Shown in pieces: positions 13,901 through 26,653 of a stretch of DNA of 64,000 bases. The notes beneath the pieces are model-generated. The model had not been told where the DNA came from and made no database searches. It saw nothing but the letters and a program-made list of their open reading frames with translations. The translations under genes were made by a program, and so were the position numbers. The first letter of the stretch is position 1, and every line of letters starts with the position of its first letter. Origin of the DNA: Anagrus nilaparvatae (Eukaryota > Arthropoda > Insecta > Hymenoptera > Mymaridae). Where the stretch lies: positions 16,138,001 to 16,202,000 of the forward strand of contig JAKSXM010000137.1 of assembly GCA_022575985.1 (NCBI GenBank). Reading direction: 5' to 3'.

Positions 13901-16900
13901 TTTTACTTCAATGTTATTGTTTTATACACTGAGAAAAAAAAATAGATAAAAAATTGTGTTGACAATAATTTGTCAGAAAATGAGTTTTTGATGATAAAAA
14001 ACAATTGTTACTTTCTTACTACCACTAAAAATGAAAAAATTTATATCTGACAAGTTATTTTTCATTTTAACGCCTTGTTTTTCAGATAAAAATCTTTATT
14101 ATAAAAAAAAAATACTCTCGAGTAAAATATTAAGTTGTATCTTGTGAATTATAAATGAGACATTATTTTTTTTATTTTTTTTTTGCACAGAGTACAAAAA
14201 ATAAATCTGATTGCATTAAAAAAAATTAGCAGTTTTTTTAAATTGAGATTAATTCAAACCCATAATTTTAAATTGGATTATTTTTTTAATTTTTAATTTA
14301 AACAGAAAAATTGTATTTAATTAAATAAAATAATAAATTTTATGATTAAATATGAGAGGAAAATTGAATACATTTCCTTGGTGTATAAAAAAAATGATTA
14401 ATTATTTACTCAAGTAGTACAGTAATTTATCAAACAAAATTCTATCATTTGTAATTTTTTTTTTCCTAAACTGTTTTTTTTAGATTGGAAAGGAAAAAAA
14501 ATAATAAATTTAACACTAATGATACGTAGAAAAATAACTTAACATAATATAACTTTTGAACTATTCTATCATTTTTATTTTATTTTCTTATAAAGTTTTA
14601 AATTTTTTTATATTTAAACTTCACTTATTTTATTTAATTAATTTAAACAAAATAAAATAAAAACTTTAATTACAGTTACATTGTTTTGTTTTTTACTTGC
14701 AAAAAAAAAAATTACTTTTTAGATAAAATACATAAAATTAAATGTGTAAGGATAAAGCAAAGAAAATTAAGAATTGAATGAAAATAAATTAAAATAAATT
14801 ATAATTTTATAAAATAGAGTTGATTAAATAATTTAATTATGTTTTATTTTATCGTAGTTTAAAAGAATGCTGAATAAGGAATTGTCCCATTTTTCTGAAT
14901 CCTCGAAATCTGGAAATCAAATTTCAGAATACATATGCAGCACTTTTCTTGGTAAGTTTTTCAATTTATTTTATTACTTGCATGATAAATTGAATTTTTA
15001 TACATGGGTTATTTTATGACAAATTGGTTTACTTTAACATTTTATTAGAGATCAAAATTTGTTTCAACATATTATTATTTTGGTGCACCTTATGAAAACT
15101 TTGATAAAAAATTTTGATAAAAGCTTATTAATTAATGCTTACACTGTAGAAAGTAACTTTCTTAGATTCACAAAAAAAATAGAATATTTTCAAAAAATTA
15201 GTAATTTTTCGAAAAAAATCGTAAATTTACTAAATTTAGTATATTAAAAAAAATTCGAGTATTATTCTCGATTTTTTTTTGTATATTCCCGAGAAAAATT
15301 GATAATTTACAATTTTTTTTGGAAAATTTACAAAAAATATTTGATAATTTATAAATTTTTTCGTAAATTTACAAGAAAAAATCGAGAATTCTAGAATTTG
15401 TTGTTATACTAAATTTAGTAAATTTACGATTATTTTTGAAAATTTTCTAATTTTTCAAAAATATTCTATTTTTTTTGTGAATCTAAGAAAGTTACTTTTT
15501 ACAGTGTATTACATCATATCTGCTATTTATTTATCATGATAGTTGCAATTTATGGATATTTTTTTGGATTTGCTCACTAGTTATAATCACGTAAGCTCAT
15601 AGATGTGACGTAAAAATTGGTTTCTCAATAGTAAGGGATAATAAAAAGTGTTTATTATAAACTGAAAGATGATTTTAGTTTTTTTAAATACAAATAATTC
15701 TAAGGTTTCATGTAGAGAAATCATTAAATTTCAAGTATGTTGAAATAAAATCTTGAAAATTTAAGCTTTAAAGATTATGTGCAAATATTTGTTTTTGGAA
15801 TTAAACAAAGAGAAAGGGTTTCAAACCTCAAAAGCTTTTAAGATGTCATTTTTTTAAAAAACATATTTTTCTTAATTTTCTAAAATAAACCAATAACTAA
15901 AAAAAAATTTAAGGGTTAATAGTTGTTTTTTTTAAATCTTTTTGTTTGCTGTAAAAATTTTAGCTTTTATGTTTTGCATGCTCATAAAATAAAATTTGTT
16001 TAAAATATTGTACAAATTTATTCAGTGTTCAACAACTAGCCCCAGGATAGAATTTTCATAATAATTTAAATTGTGTTAAAATTCTTTCTTTCTAACAACA
16101 CAGTCTACAAATGATAATTTTTTCAAATAAAAATATTTTTATTTTAGGGATTATCTTTACATTTTATGCAAAAATTAATTTTATTTGACATTTTTAAAAA
16201 TTAAATCCATAAATTTTACGAAGAATGTTCAATTTAAAGAAAAATAAAAACGAATTATAGAATTTTATTTATTACCAATACATAAAGTACACAATTTAAA
16301 TTTTTAAGTGTCATATTTTCCTTAAAATAAAAATGATAAATATTATTTTTATAGATTTTCTTTCCAAATACTAATACCAAACGAAACTACTGGCATTTAA
16401 AAAAAAAATAAATTTTATCTTTTATGATAAAAATTTTTTTGATAAAAAAGTAAATATAATAAAAATTATTTAATTAATATGAATAGTTGTAAAATAAAAG
16501 TTAAATCAAACAATAATAATATAGCATATAAAAAAAGTTTTATTAATAAACAACGAAAAAGCAATTTTGTTCTTGTGAAATAGATAGAAATATTTTAATA
16601 CAATAAACGTTTAAATGGCATGCCTTAGGAAATATCAATTTTTTCTGTTTTTTTTTATGTTTTAAATAATAAATTAGTTTAAAAATTGTTTATTAAAAAA
16701 AAAAAATTGATTAAAAAAGTTATAGATATTACTTACTTTTTTTTTCACTATTTATGAAGTTATTAAAAAAAAAATGATTTAAAAAATTTTTGATTAATAA
16801 AATAGTATTAGCTCTTTTCCCAGGCAGTAGCTACTAGTTGTAATATCACCCAGTGTTTTTGTACTGTAGCATCATTTATTCAGGACTGTATAAATTTATA

Positions 16901-19900
16901 AAAATTTTGCGAATCTTTTTATGTACACATGCCTACACATATCTACAGAGTTAAACATGCTTTTTTCAAACAAACTCCAGCAAGAAAATAAGATTTTCCT
17001 ACAAAAAGAAGTATAACGCTTACAAGTTATTCGGATATTAGAAAAAAAGGACCCATTTTGTGATTTTTTCTCTGTGAATAAAAATAATTTTGAATTAAAA
17101 AAGCACTTTTAACTAACAGCATTTTGTAATTTTTGAAACAATTCTCAAGCCAAGCAACCTGACAGTGATACAGCTGGCGCTAATCTCGTCAGATATATAT
17201 ACTGGCTACATTATGCACCAGGGCCTAAATTCTGCAATTATATCATCCATAATATATCACATGAAAAACAAAAGAAGCACTAACTTTTAATAAAATATTG
17301 ACTGTTATAACCAAACTGCATCGCGAAAAGTAGTACCATTTCTAAAAACATTTGTTTGAAAGGCTGATTTTTTAGTAACACTGAACTTTGGTTGTGGAAT
17401 GTAACTGGATTTGTTTTACGTAAATTATATGTTTTTTTAACGCTTTTACATAGCAAGCATGTCAAATTTCGTTCCGAAATCATGCTCGAAAAAGAATTGA
17501 GTTTTAAAAACTATTTAAATGCTTCACTAGCATTTTATTGGGAAGTAACCTGACCGATGCGACGCCAAGTTGTTTAATAAATAACTAAAGCTGGAAGGTT
17601 AAAGAATAAAATTAACATTGAGAAGATAGTAAAATTATTTTTAGATATAAAAATATCTTTTGATACGATTTTGATATAAATTATTTATTAAATTGGGTTG
17701 ATAATAATTATGCGTGAAGAGTCTATAAAGAAGCATATAAAATTTTACGTGCAGGATTTTTACTCCAATGTGGTAAATTAAAAACTGAAAATAAGAATAC
17801 AATGAGGTTAAATGTTTTATCATTCATCAAGTATACAATTACCATAAGTGCTTTAAAACGTTCATTTCAAAAATATTTATTGTTAACTTAATTTATACTG
17901 AAAACGACTGAGGTTTTTATATAGCTTTCAAAATTCATTTCACTTGCGAGAAAATTATTTACATAAACTTGTCATTCGGGAGTATGTTGATCCTTGTTAA
18001 TTATTCATCATATGAGTATTAAATAATGATAATATTTATATTAGAAAAACTTTCGTTGTTTTCGCCTTTAACAAAGAACATGTATTTAACCGCGTAACAA
18101 AATGCATGATTCAACATTTGTCAACATTACTCATCTGGAGTAATTCAGCTGCATGAATTATTTCTTGACAGTATCAAAAAGTTATTTTGATGTAGGTATT
18201 TTAATTAGGTTTTAATAAATTTAAATATTTAATAATCAATCATAAATAAACCAGATTACATATGTTTTAATTAATTTATCTAAATATATTATTGAAAATG
18301 AATTAAAATTGACATTTAACAAGAACAGAAAATGTATTGTATAAATCTAACAATAATGTCAGTTACAGTTATAGTTATACAAGTAAACTTATGTATTTAA
18401 ATATTTTAATTAACTTATTATATTCTTTCTAATTACATAATACTTAATAGAAATAAAAGAAAAAAAAAATAAATTAATTTATTTAACTCTCATCTTTAAT
18501 TATAAATTCTTGTACATGAATGAAATGATAATAAAACAAAAAGGTCAATTCACGCACCTTGTCACGTAAACTGGAAACTATAATATGTAGAAACCACATA
18601 AAGGGAAGAGAGAAATATAAATTTCTAAATAAAGTTTGATTGAAGTGCTTCTAACTAACGATAAATGACATTACTTAAACTTTAATAATAAAGCTTTTAT
18701 ACAAAATTTTACGTATATACATAAAACCATGCACTTTGTCCATTTTATAATATTAAATAATAATTTTTCTTTAATAGACAAACAACAGGAGCTGGATCTC
18801 CCACTACGTGCTGAGGATATTGCATCAATGAGTCAACAAATAAAAGCTAAAGAAAAAGAAAAAGCATCAAAAGGACCAGCAGCAATGTCACAAATATGTG
18901 GTGTCAAAAGACCATTAGCACATACAAATAGTTTTACTGGTGAACGTGTGCCAATATATGGTGTTGAAACCCCACACGAAGAAGAATTAGGCAACGTAAG
19001 TATTAATACATACACTGAAAAAAAATTTCGGTTGTGGCAGCCGGATTTTTTGTTTGTTTTTTTTTTTTACGATTGCAAAACTTTTGAAACATAAAGAAAA
19101 ATTAAAAAAAATGAGCTTCTCTCGTTTAAAATTCAAGCACCCCAGAATGGTGGAACTCAAAAAAAAATTTTCTTTACACAGTTCTTTAGGTTTTATGCAA
19201 TTTGCAACCATTAAAAAAAAAAAATCCGATTACCACAATTTTTTTTTTCAGTGTACAAAAAATTGCGTACGTGATTTATACACGATCTTGTAGATTAAAA
19301 TTAAAGTGTTTTTTGATTGTATAATAAATACTTGTTTTTTTTTTACAGATATTATCAGATATCGACAAATGGGGAGTTGATATATTTAGGATAGGTGAAT
19401 TAAGTAACAATAGACCATTGACTTGTATTGCATATGGAGCTTTTCAAAGTCGTGATTTATTAAAAATAATAATGATACCACCTAAAACTTTTATTAATTT
19501 TATGATGACATTAGAAGATCATTATAATAAAGATAATCCATTTCATAATAGTTTACATGCTGCTGATGTTACTCAATCTACTCATACATTACTCAATACT
19601 CCTGCACTTGAGGTAAAAAAATTTTATATTTTTATTTTTATTATTACACTGCAACTGAATGATAAAAGGGTTTCTTTTTGATTTATAATACTTTTTTATA
19701 TATATATAAGTTTTTTTTGCTAGAATACAAATAAATCTTTGAAAAAAAACTTTTATATATCAAACAAACAAATAACCTAAGTACAATAATAATTTTCAAT
19801 TATATTCAAAACCATGTTTTTTTTTTTTTATAAAATATTAAAGTAAATGCATAAATTTTTTTTTTATAAAAATCAATAATTTTTTTCATAATAATAATAA

Positions 19901-22900
19901 TATATTATAGAGATATCAGATTTTCTGGCATATATACCTGTCTTTGATAATATATATATATTTTTTCTCTTTTAATGATCGACATTTTAGACATATATAT
20001 ATATAAAAAAGATAATTATTAATATTTCAAAGGGAGTATTTATTAATTACTGTATGTATGATCCAATTATTCAAATAGAAAATCAATTTATTTATAACAC
20101 ACACATATATATATATATATATAAAATACAATATATAAAACGTATATTTTCATTTTAAATATATATATGTCACATATGTTAAACTGGACAACGCGTTAAA
20201 CGTGTTTAAGCTTGACACGAAAAATAAAAATAAAAAAAATCAAATTAATTCTTATCAACCGTGTAATTACCTTTCTGTAGTTGTATACTAACCTGGAAGC
20301 TACTTTTTAGTATATTTATACTAATAAATAGATAATTGGTTGTTATGGAGGAAATATTTTGCACTAATTTTTGGCAATCCGCGGCATTTCTGGAACCACT
20401 TCCTCTGGCCTACATAGTTAAACTTCGGAAAATCCCTCTAATAAATTCTAGTGTAAAAGTTCTTTCTAATAATTATTGTTCAATTACACTCTTGGTTAAA
20501 TTTAAAAATTTTTGTTCCAAAAACCAAGTACAAACATTAAAATTAAGCAATTTTATAAATTAAGTACCAGCCTAATATATATGCAGCAAAATATCGACAA
20601 AATATATTGTTAATATTATAGTTATATATTTCGATGCGTCAAAAGCAACCACTCTATTTACGTTGCTATTTACAATATGTTATGTATATTTCTGAGGGTA
20701 GTTTTATTATAATTATACAACAAGAAAATCCTCGAGGCAAAATAATATCAGTTACAAAGAGAGAAAACCTTGAATTATTCAATTAAAGATTTGATTATTT
20801 GATCAAGTAATTGTTATATATATTAATAATATCAAATGCATTCTATTATAATATTATTTTCTGCTAATGTAATTTTATACGAGTATTTACATTGTTCACT
20901 ATATTACTAATTGCAATTAACTATTCTATTGTTTTTTAGTCTGTTTTTACTCCAATTGAGATTACGTCTGCCTTGTTCGCTGCAACAGTCCATGATGTTG
21001 ATCATCCTGGTCTCACAAATCAATTTCTCATTAATTCAAGTATGTTTTTGATGCAACATTTTGTTATTTAATTTTATTTGTTACTATTTTATTTATTTAT
21101 GTAAATTAGGTTCAGAATTAGCATTGATGTACAATGACGAGTCCGTATTAGAAAATCATCATTTAGCAGTAGCTTTTAAACTTTTACAAAATGAAGGATG
21201 TGATTTATTTGCCAATTGTACAAAAAAACAAAGGCAAACACTTAGAAAAATGGTTATTGATATGGTGCTGTCGACAGATATGTCAAAACACATGTCATTG
21301 TTAGCGGATCTCAAAACTATGGTTGAAACGAAAAAAGTTGCTGGTTCTGGTGTCCTATTACTTGATAACTACACAGATCGAATACAGGTATGTTAGATAT
21401 CAAAGTACATCTTAAAACTATCCAACAAGTGGTTTTAAAATTAACCAACTAACCACACTAATTCACCGCAAACGTACTTCCTCTAGATTCTATATACTTT
21501 AAAACTATAATTCAAATCCTCTCGTTATTAAACTAACGTTTAACTTTTGTATTTTCTTAGGTTTTAGAAAATCTCGTTCACTGTGCCGACTTATCGAACC
21601 CAACGAAGCCACTGCCTTTGTATCGTCGTTGGGTTGATTTATTAATGGAAGAATTCTTCCAACAAGGTGATAGAGAACGTGAATTAAATATGGATATAAG
21701 TCCAATGTGCGATCGTCATAATTCAACAATCGAAAAATCGCAGGTCGGTTTTATCGATTATATCGTACATCCACTTTGGGAAACATGGGCTGATTTAGTA
21801 CATCCTGATGCACAAAATATACTTGATACACTTGAAGAAAATCGTGATTGGTATCAATCAATGCTACCACCTTCACCACCAGCTGATTATTTTCATCATT
21901 CTAATGATCCACAATCTGAAAGGTTACATTTTCAGGTATGTTTTATTATAATCAGAGTATAATTTATTTTTAGTACTAAAACTCACGAAACCCGCTAATA
22001 AAAGATTCTATCTTCTTAGAAATTATATTGGAATAAACTACTTTACATATAAACTAGAGCGTATTAAAAATTTTTTTGTTTTTAATTTTACAATTAATTC
22101 TTTTATAGGCATATATTAAATTTACTTTTTTTTAAACGAAAAAAAAACTCATCAATCTTTGATAAAATTACATATTAGTTTATTGCATGCTTACTTACAT
22201 TTTATCTCGATTGTTCCGGTTTAACTTGAAAATTATTATCAGATAATCCGGATAATAAAACTTCATAAAAAGAAAATTTAAAAGTCATGTAATGTATAAA
22301 AAAAGATTTCATTTTTTTAAATTTCATTCATAAAAAAAGAGATGGATATTGTGTATCAATTTATAATCTTTCGTATTATCTAACCTAAATGCGAATTAAA
22401 GATTACTATTAAATATGGGTCATTTTTTGTGAGTAATATTCTGTGGTAGTTTAATTTTTTTGGAAAATTTTTATAAAAAATAGCTGAAATTAGTTCATTA
22501 TGTATCGATTGATTAATTTTTAATCAGTTAAAAAATCATTTAGCTATTTTATTTTTGATTTTTTTAAAAATTTAAAACAATTTTAAGTAACGTTTTATAA
22601 TTTTTTTATTGTGTACAAGGACTAGAAATACACTTGCAAATTCTAATGCTTGGGAATGGAAAATAATCTGGCAATGGTTTGCAATTTTAAAGCATGAATA
22701 AAGCAACTTCTGCTTTCTTACGAATATTTTTTTGAGATAAAACAGCTTTTTCAGCAGAGGAGTACAATCTACATGTAGTGCAATATTTTGTAATTAATTT
22801 AATTTTACTAAAAGACTTTTAAAATTATATGGTTCCTGTACTAAAAGCCTTCTTTTTTTGATCTTTTCTTTTTATGTATATAGGAAAAAATGTAGAAAAC

Positions 22901-24975
22901 TACTATTTAGTAACTATTGTAACTACTATTTTCTGATCCTCATTTTAAATCTATAAATATTTTATCAAATTTTAATAAATTTCTACTATCAGTTTTTAAA
23001 AAAATTATGTTATTTTTCATGGGTAGACAAGTAATTTTACAAATATTTTTGTAAAGGCTACTTCCGGATAAGTACAATGATTTGGAATCAGTGAGTTTTT
23101 GGATAAATTTTCGGATGCTACTACTTAGGTTAAGTTTAGTTCCAGGGGCCAAAAAATCACTGTAATTATCCAGAAGTAGCTAAAGGCAACTTCTATTTTA
23201 GGGCAAATTGTGATTACATTGATGATACATTTAATATACCTATAAATGAGTCACTCCATTTGATCAAAAATCAAATTTATGAGCTGATTTTAGCCTCGGA
23301 CTAAAACGATGCCTGGCTATCGTGTAAATACATATAAATCGTTAAGAAAAACTATTAGTCTCAAATAAAATTTTTTAAAACAAGAAGTTAATATTAAATT
23401 TTCAACTTAGCCCAAGAGTGTTTACACGGCTGCTTCGATTTTTCTAACTTTTAGTTAGGGTAGATGCTTTGCCTTTCTCCACGCTAAATTTTGGCCACGT
23501 TGATTTAATTTATTCCAGCTTATTCCTATGTAAATATAGGTCAAGAGTTTAAAGTAAACCATGAATTTTTCTTAAGGCTAAGTCTGCATGACTGCAGAAA
23601 CATCAGCAAGCATAAACTATGCATAAAATATATTGTGGTGGGGGGGGGGGGGGCTGGGGTCGATATTGTTTTTGTCTACCACCAGATTTGGTCTATTATG
23701 GGTATTCTGGGTCACCGATGACGAATTTGAGAGTCTTTTCTATGAGAAATAAGTGGAACACCTTTAAATTTGCAAAAACTACCCCTAAAAAGGTGTGTTA
23801 TTGATGTATTCGAATTTTGAGCGGCCAGATTTGATCCGCATAGGTTTTTTGGGTCGTTTATTCTTTTTGCACATTTCTCATAGAAAATACCCTTTACATA
23901 AATACCTAAATACCATAATCAGTGACTCAAAAAAACTTAAGTAAACCAAATCTGGTGGTGAACGGAAAGAATACCGATGAAACCGTATATTGACTGGAGT
24001 ATTGTAGATTTTACCTAAATTGCTATAGCACGAAAATTGATTTTTATACTTTTGTACTCATATTCTCCGAATATTTTTTAAAAATCTTTCCTATTGAAAA
24101 ATAGCTTATCATGTTGAACATCCAGACAAATAAATTTATCAAAAATTATCCTAATTTCAGTGTACTATATTACGTTTCTCACTAAAAATATTTTTTTAAA
24201 GTATCCCGAATAGAATCTGAAGTATGGGCCGATCGATAGTTATCTGAACACTTTTCTATTGTATTGCACATAGAAAATACACTGAAAAAAAAATCCGCTT
24301 GGGGTAAGTCGAATTCTATTTGCTGCTAGCAGACTTTCCATTTGTCGCCAAGCGGAATTTCGCTGTTGAGTATCGGAATTATTTGTCTTGCTCAAATAAT
24401 TACAAATGACCTAAAACATAAAGGAAGTTGTAAAAAATTTTTTTTACTCACTTAGAATATGCACACAGAGGATGTGAAAAAAAAATTTTTAATTTTTTTT
24501 ACGTTTCAAGTCATTTGCAATCGTTTGATCAAGAAAAAAAATCCACTACCCACAAGTGGAATTCCACAAGCCGTAGACGGAATTCTGGTAACCGCAGAAT
24601 ATTTCCTCTTGCCGCAAAAGAATTTTTTTTCAGTGTAATTAATTTTAATTATATTCCAGAATTAGTTGGCCTTCTTTCTTCATAAAAAATGTTTAAAATT
24701 AAAGTTACTACTATAAAACTAAACTACTTTAATAATTCTGTTTTTATTCATATTAATTGGTTTAATTTTTCCAAATTTTAAACTTTGATACAAGCATGTT
24801 CATTCCCTCTACCCTATTTATCTAAAAATACCTAAAAAAACATTATAAAGCAAATAAAATTAAAAAAAAATATATGTTATATTTACAGATGACCTTAGAA
24901 GAAGGTGAGGAATCAGGTGAATGCGAACAAGAAGCTGAAAAATCACAAACAGATGCTGATGACTCTGGAATGTGA
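7994..24975 (+). CDS. dnc: cAMP-specific 3',5'-cyclic phosphodiesterase, PDE4/dunce type (5' end outside window)
   Basis: Ten exons join in frame with GT-AG introns: 7994-8095, 8177-8241, 8322-8434, 14858-14951, 18778-18995, 19349-19612, 20940-21039, 21110-21387, 21561-21935 and 24889-24975 (TGA). They encode 564 residues. Exons 1-3 carry UCR1 ([18 protein letters not shown]) and the start of UCR2, and exons 3-5 carry UCR2. Exon 6 has the catalytic [11 protein letters not shown] and exon 7 the metal-binding HDVDHPG. Exon 8 has [17 protein letters not shown], and exon 9 has DLSNPTKPL and the nucleotide-contacting glutamine in [15 protein letters not shown]. The family hydrolyses cAMP to 5'-AMP; in flies dunce acts in learning and fertility, and UCR1/UCR2 gate activity by dimerisation and phosphorylation. 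The C-terminus is short and acidic, unlike the long low-complexity tail of fly dunce. The first visible exon starts in phase 2, so N-terminal exons lie upstream. Identity is firm; expression of alternative starts is unknown. Confidence 0.95.
8857..9506. repeat. Inverted-repeat (foldback) element in dunce intron
   Basis: Imperfect arms at about 8,857-9,050 and 9,318-9,506 mirror each other. Examples are CCATCC...GGGCCTAAG against CTTAGGCCC...GGATGG, GGTCACAGAAATTGG against CCGATTTCTGTGACC, and TTTTGGCAGCC against GGCTGCCAAAA. The ~270-bp centre has its own short dyads. No open frame. This is probably a non-autonomous DNA element of unknown family. Confidence 0.6.
10745..11913. repeat. ~1.2-kb foldback element in dunce intron
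   Basis: The arms mirror each other. The left arm has ACATCCCTGATATCC, TCTGGGCTT, AATAGGGTTTTTGGGTAATT and AACCTCGCAAATTA. The right arm has the complements at about 11,796-11,913. The outer limits are fuzzy. Internal words such as TTTTGACGAAAATGCATTTTATAGG and the CAAGCTT block resemble the interior of the foldback at 51.87-52.92 kb, so the two look like diverged copies of one family. A smaller TIR element is inserted inside this one. Confidence 0.6.
11374..11658. mobile_element. 285-bp TIR element nested in the foldback
   Basis: The termini read GAGCGTACCAGAACGACAAG at the left and its complement at the right, continuing for about 37 bp with GGCGTATAGATTTTT. ATTT flanks both sides (11,370-11,373 and 11,659-11,662), consistent with a 4-bp target duplication. 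If TGAGCG is taken as the end, the duplication disappears, so its length is tentative. The interior is non-coding. Confidence 0.6.
14952..18777 (+). other. dnc: dunce intron 4 (3.8 kb)
   Basis: GT donor at 14,952 and AG acceptor at 18,776-18,777. The flanking exons join as ...[14 protein letters not shown] in frame. It contains one TA-flanked TIR element (15,142-15,506). A 67-codon open frame at 17.28-17.48 kb on the minus strand has no recognisable features. I see nothing else. Confidence 0.85.
15142..15506. mobile_element. 365-bp MITE with ~100-bp TIRs, TA-flanked
   Basis: The left terminus is CACTGTAGAAAGTAACTTTC and the right terminus is its complement, ending ACAGTG. Similarity continues inward for about 100 bp to ACTAAATTTAGTA on both sides. 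TA sits immediately outside each end (15,140-15,141 and 15,507-15,508), typical of Tc1/mariner-type MITEs. A 62-codon open frame spans its left half only because the element is A/T rich. Confidence 0.75.
19013..19253. mobile_element. 241-bp MITE just inside a dunce intron
   Basis: The ends read CACTGAAAAAAAATTTCGG and CCGATTACCAC...TTTCAGTG, flanked by TA on both sides (19,011-19,012 and 19,254-19,255). The element begins 17 bp after the splice donor of the 18,778-18,995 exon and occupies most of the 353-bp intron. It shares the CACTGAAAAA terminus with the 24.28-24.63 kb element. Several short open frames here on both strands are artefacts of the repeat. Confidence 0.75.
19613..20939 (+). 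other. dnc: dunce intron 6 with AT microsatellites
   Basis: The donor follows ...LLNTPALE and the acceptor precedes SVFTPIEI. The intron contains several (AT)n tracts, the longest at about 20,105-20,123 and others near 19,697 and 19,950. I see no other structure; the 75-codon open frame at 20,336 has no support. Confidence 0.85.
23640..23653 (+). repeat. Poly-G run (14 G)
   Basis: Fourteen consecutive G residues, followed by CTGGGG, in an otherwise A/T-rich intron. It is a homopolymer tract at the edge of the neighbouring dispersed repeat. The short open frame across it is not a gene. Confidence 0.85.
23678..24001. repeat. Diverged copy of the CTCCAGTC repeat family
   Basis: A perfect 15-bp inverted pair, ACCACCAGATTTGGT (23,678) and ACCAAATCTGGTGGT (23,945-23,959), brackets an imperfect hairpin. 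The right end CCGTATATTGACTGGAGTA matches the terminus of the 6,981-7,158 element. It also shares the TTTTTTGGGTCG block with the 4-kb repeat. The left terminus is not clear. Confidence 0.5.
24280..24634. mobile_element. 355-bp TA-flanked MITE in last dunce intron
   Basis: The left terminus is CACTGAAAAAAAAATCCGC and the right is TTTTTTTTCAGTG, with TA outside each end (24,278-24,279 and 24,635-24,636). Inside, GGAATTC-type words (GTCGAATTC, GCGGAATT, GTGGAATTCC) recur in both orientations. It belongs to the same terminal-repeat group as the 19.0-kb element. No coding capacity. Confidence 0.75.
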
Positions 24976-25895
24976 CGGAAATTTACTGTTTATTGCAAAA
25001 AACTTTATGAAAAAGTCCATCAAAATTGGTGGCATTTGCGTCAGTGACATAAATTTAATAATCAAAATAAAATAAAATTATTAATATTTATTAAAATACA
25101 ATGACTTCGTACCTGTAGTACTATATATATTTAAAAAAATATATAAATATAGTAATATATTAAGAAAATGAAAATTATATATATGAATTGTTAGATCAAA
25201 TGACTCGTCTTGCATAATACATAGAAATATTAAAATCTCTTATATTTCTCTAAAAATTTAATTTTTAAAAAAACTGAAAAACAGCCCTTTTTTATTAGCA
25301 ATTTATATTTTAAAATTATTATGCACATGAACACGGAATCAAGACGGATCGTTATTTATATCGATCAATCAAGACTGAGAAAGTAGAAAAAAAATAAATA
25401 AAACTTACAATGCTTTAAAAAAAAAGCGTCTTAAAAAAAATAATAAGGGGGGATTCATATAACAAAAGGGTAAATTAAATATGAACTGAATTCTGCCGCT
25501 GAATTTTTTCTACTAGCGCTCAATTGAAATAAAATTTATTACTAAATAAGTACGTATGAATATAAATATATTTAAAAGAGCACAAAAAAAAATATCTAAA
25601 AAAAAAGTGTGTTCTAATAATGCGGCTGATTTTTGTTTCATTTTTTAATTTTATTATTATTATTATGATTATTATAAAATTATTATTATTATTATTATTA
25701 TTAATATAAAATGTTAAGATATTATTTCGGCTGGCCCGAAATATTAAGAAAATAATAATTATAATAATAATAATGATAAAATATAAATAAAGTATTATTA
25801 CATAATGTTAGATATATCATGGGAGTGCAATAAGAATCACGCGAAGTTGCGAAAATTACTCCCACACATCTACAAGTTAATCTTATATATCGCAT

Positions 25896-26653
25896 GATCT
25901 AGATAATTTTATTGGAGCGAAAATTCGTTTTAAATTTGATTTTCATTGGCTAATTTTAGATGGTTTATTTGTACTTTAGCAAGAATTTGGGGGTAGTGTC
26001 ACTTTTTTTTATAATTATGTTCTAAAATTCGTTTTTATTTTTTGTAATTTTTTTGGTTTTCGTAGTTTTGAAAACCTTCAATATTTTCTTATCAATGCAT
26101 TTTTTTCGATTTTTAGAGTATGACACCCAAAAATATGCTCACAATCATTATTTTAGTCAACCAAATTTAGCTAAAATCTGGAAAAAAAAGTTGTTTTTTG
26201 CTCCCAAAATAAACGAAAAATCAGTGATTTAATCAATTTTTCATCATAAAATGTTTTGGAAATTCTTTTCTGTATATATTTGGAATATAAAAATAATTTA
26301 TCGTTTTTTAACTAATTTTGCGAGATTAAAATAATGAATGCAGGTGAACGTTTGCTTTCAAGCCCTAAAAATTTTAGGGCATATCAAACTAGGATAACTT
26401 AGATCAAATTTGAGCAAATTCAAAGGTGAAAGAAATTAATTTTTTTTTGTTTGCATATTTTCACCGATTTTCAATGATTTTGGGACTTTTAAGTTATTAT
26501 TAAATTCTAGGAATCAAAAAGAGCAAAATAAATTCATTTTTAAGCCCAAAAAATTTTGTGAAAAATTAACCCAGAACCAAAATTCCTGTTATACATTGAT
26601 CAACAAAAATCAAATTAGAAATAAATTCTTGTTTCGATAAAATTATCTGGATC
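25896..26653. repeat. Imperfect foldback downstream of dunce
   Basis: The outer arms GATCTAGATAATTTTATTGG and its imperfect complement ending TTATCTGGATC (26,653) pair. Further pairing includes AATTTGATTTT against AAAATCAAATT. Internal similarity is patchy, consistent with an old inverted-repeat element. Confidence 0.4.

Larger units (their letters stand above)
8435..14857 (+). other. dnc: dunce intron 3 (6.4 kb)
   Basis: GT donor at 8,435 after ...ATLK and AG acceptor at 14,856-14,857 before FKRMLNKEL. The intron is A/T rich. Three inverted-repeat elements are listed separately (8.9-9.5 kb, 10.7-11.9 kb and one nested at 11.4-11.7 kb). I see no exon or RNA gene in the rest. Confidence 0.85.
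21936..24888 (+). other. dnc: dunce last intron (2.95 kb)
   Basis: GTATGT donor after ...ERLHFQ and TTTACAG acceptor before [10 protein letters not shown]. It contains a poly-G run, a diverged copy of the CTCCAGTC repeat family and a TA-flanked MITE, all listed separately. The rest shows nothing recognisable. Confidence 0.9.

Noticed and set aside
13927..14197. Possible additional CACTG-type MITE
   Set aside because: The left end resembles the family (TA then CACTGAGAAAA), but the right end (GCACAGAGTA) does not mirror it and the interior pairs poorly.
17280..17483. 67-codon open frame (-) in dunce intron 4
   Set aside because: Slightly better composition than background, but no recognised domain, homologous neighbour or flanking signal.
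18833..19293. Minus-strand and extra plus-strand open frames around the 18,778-18,995 dunce exon
   Set aside because: They are antisense shadows of the exon or lie in the 19.0-kb MITE.
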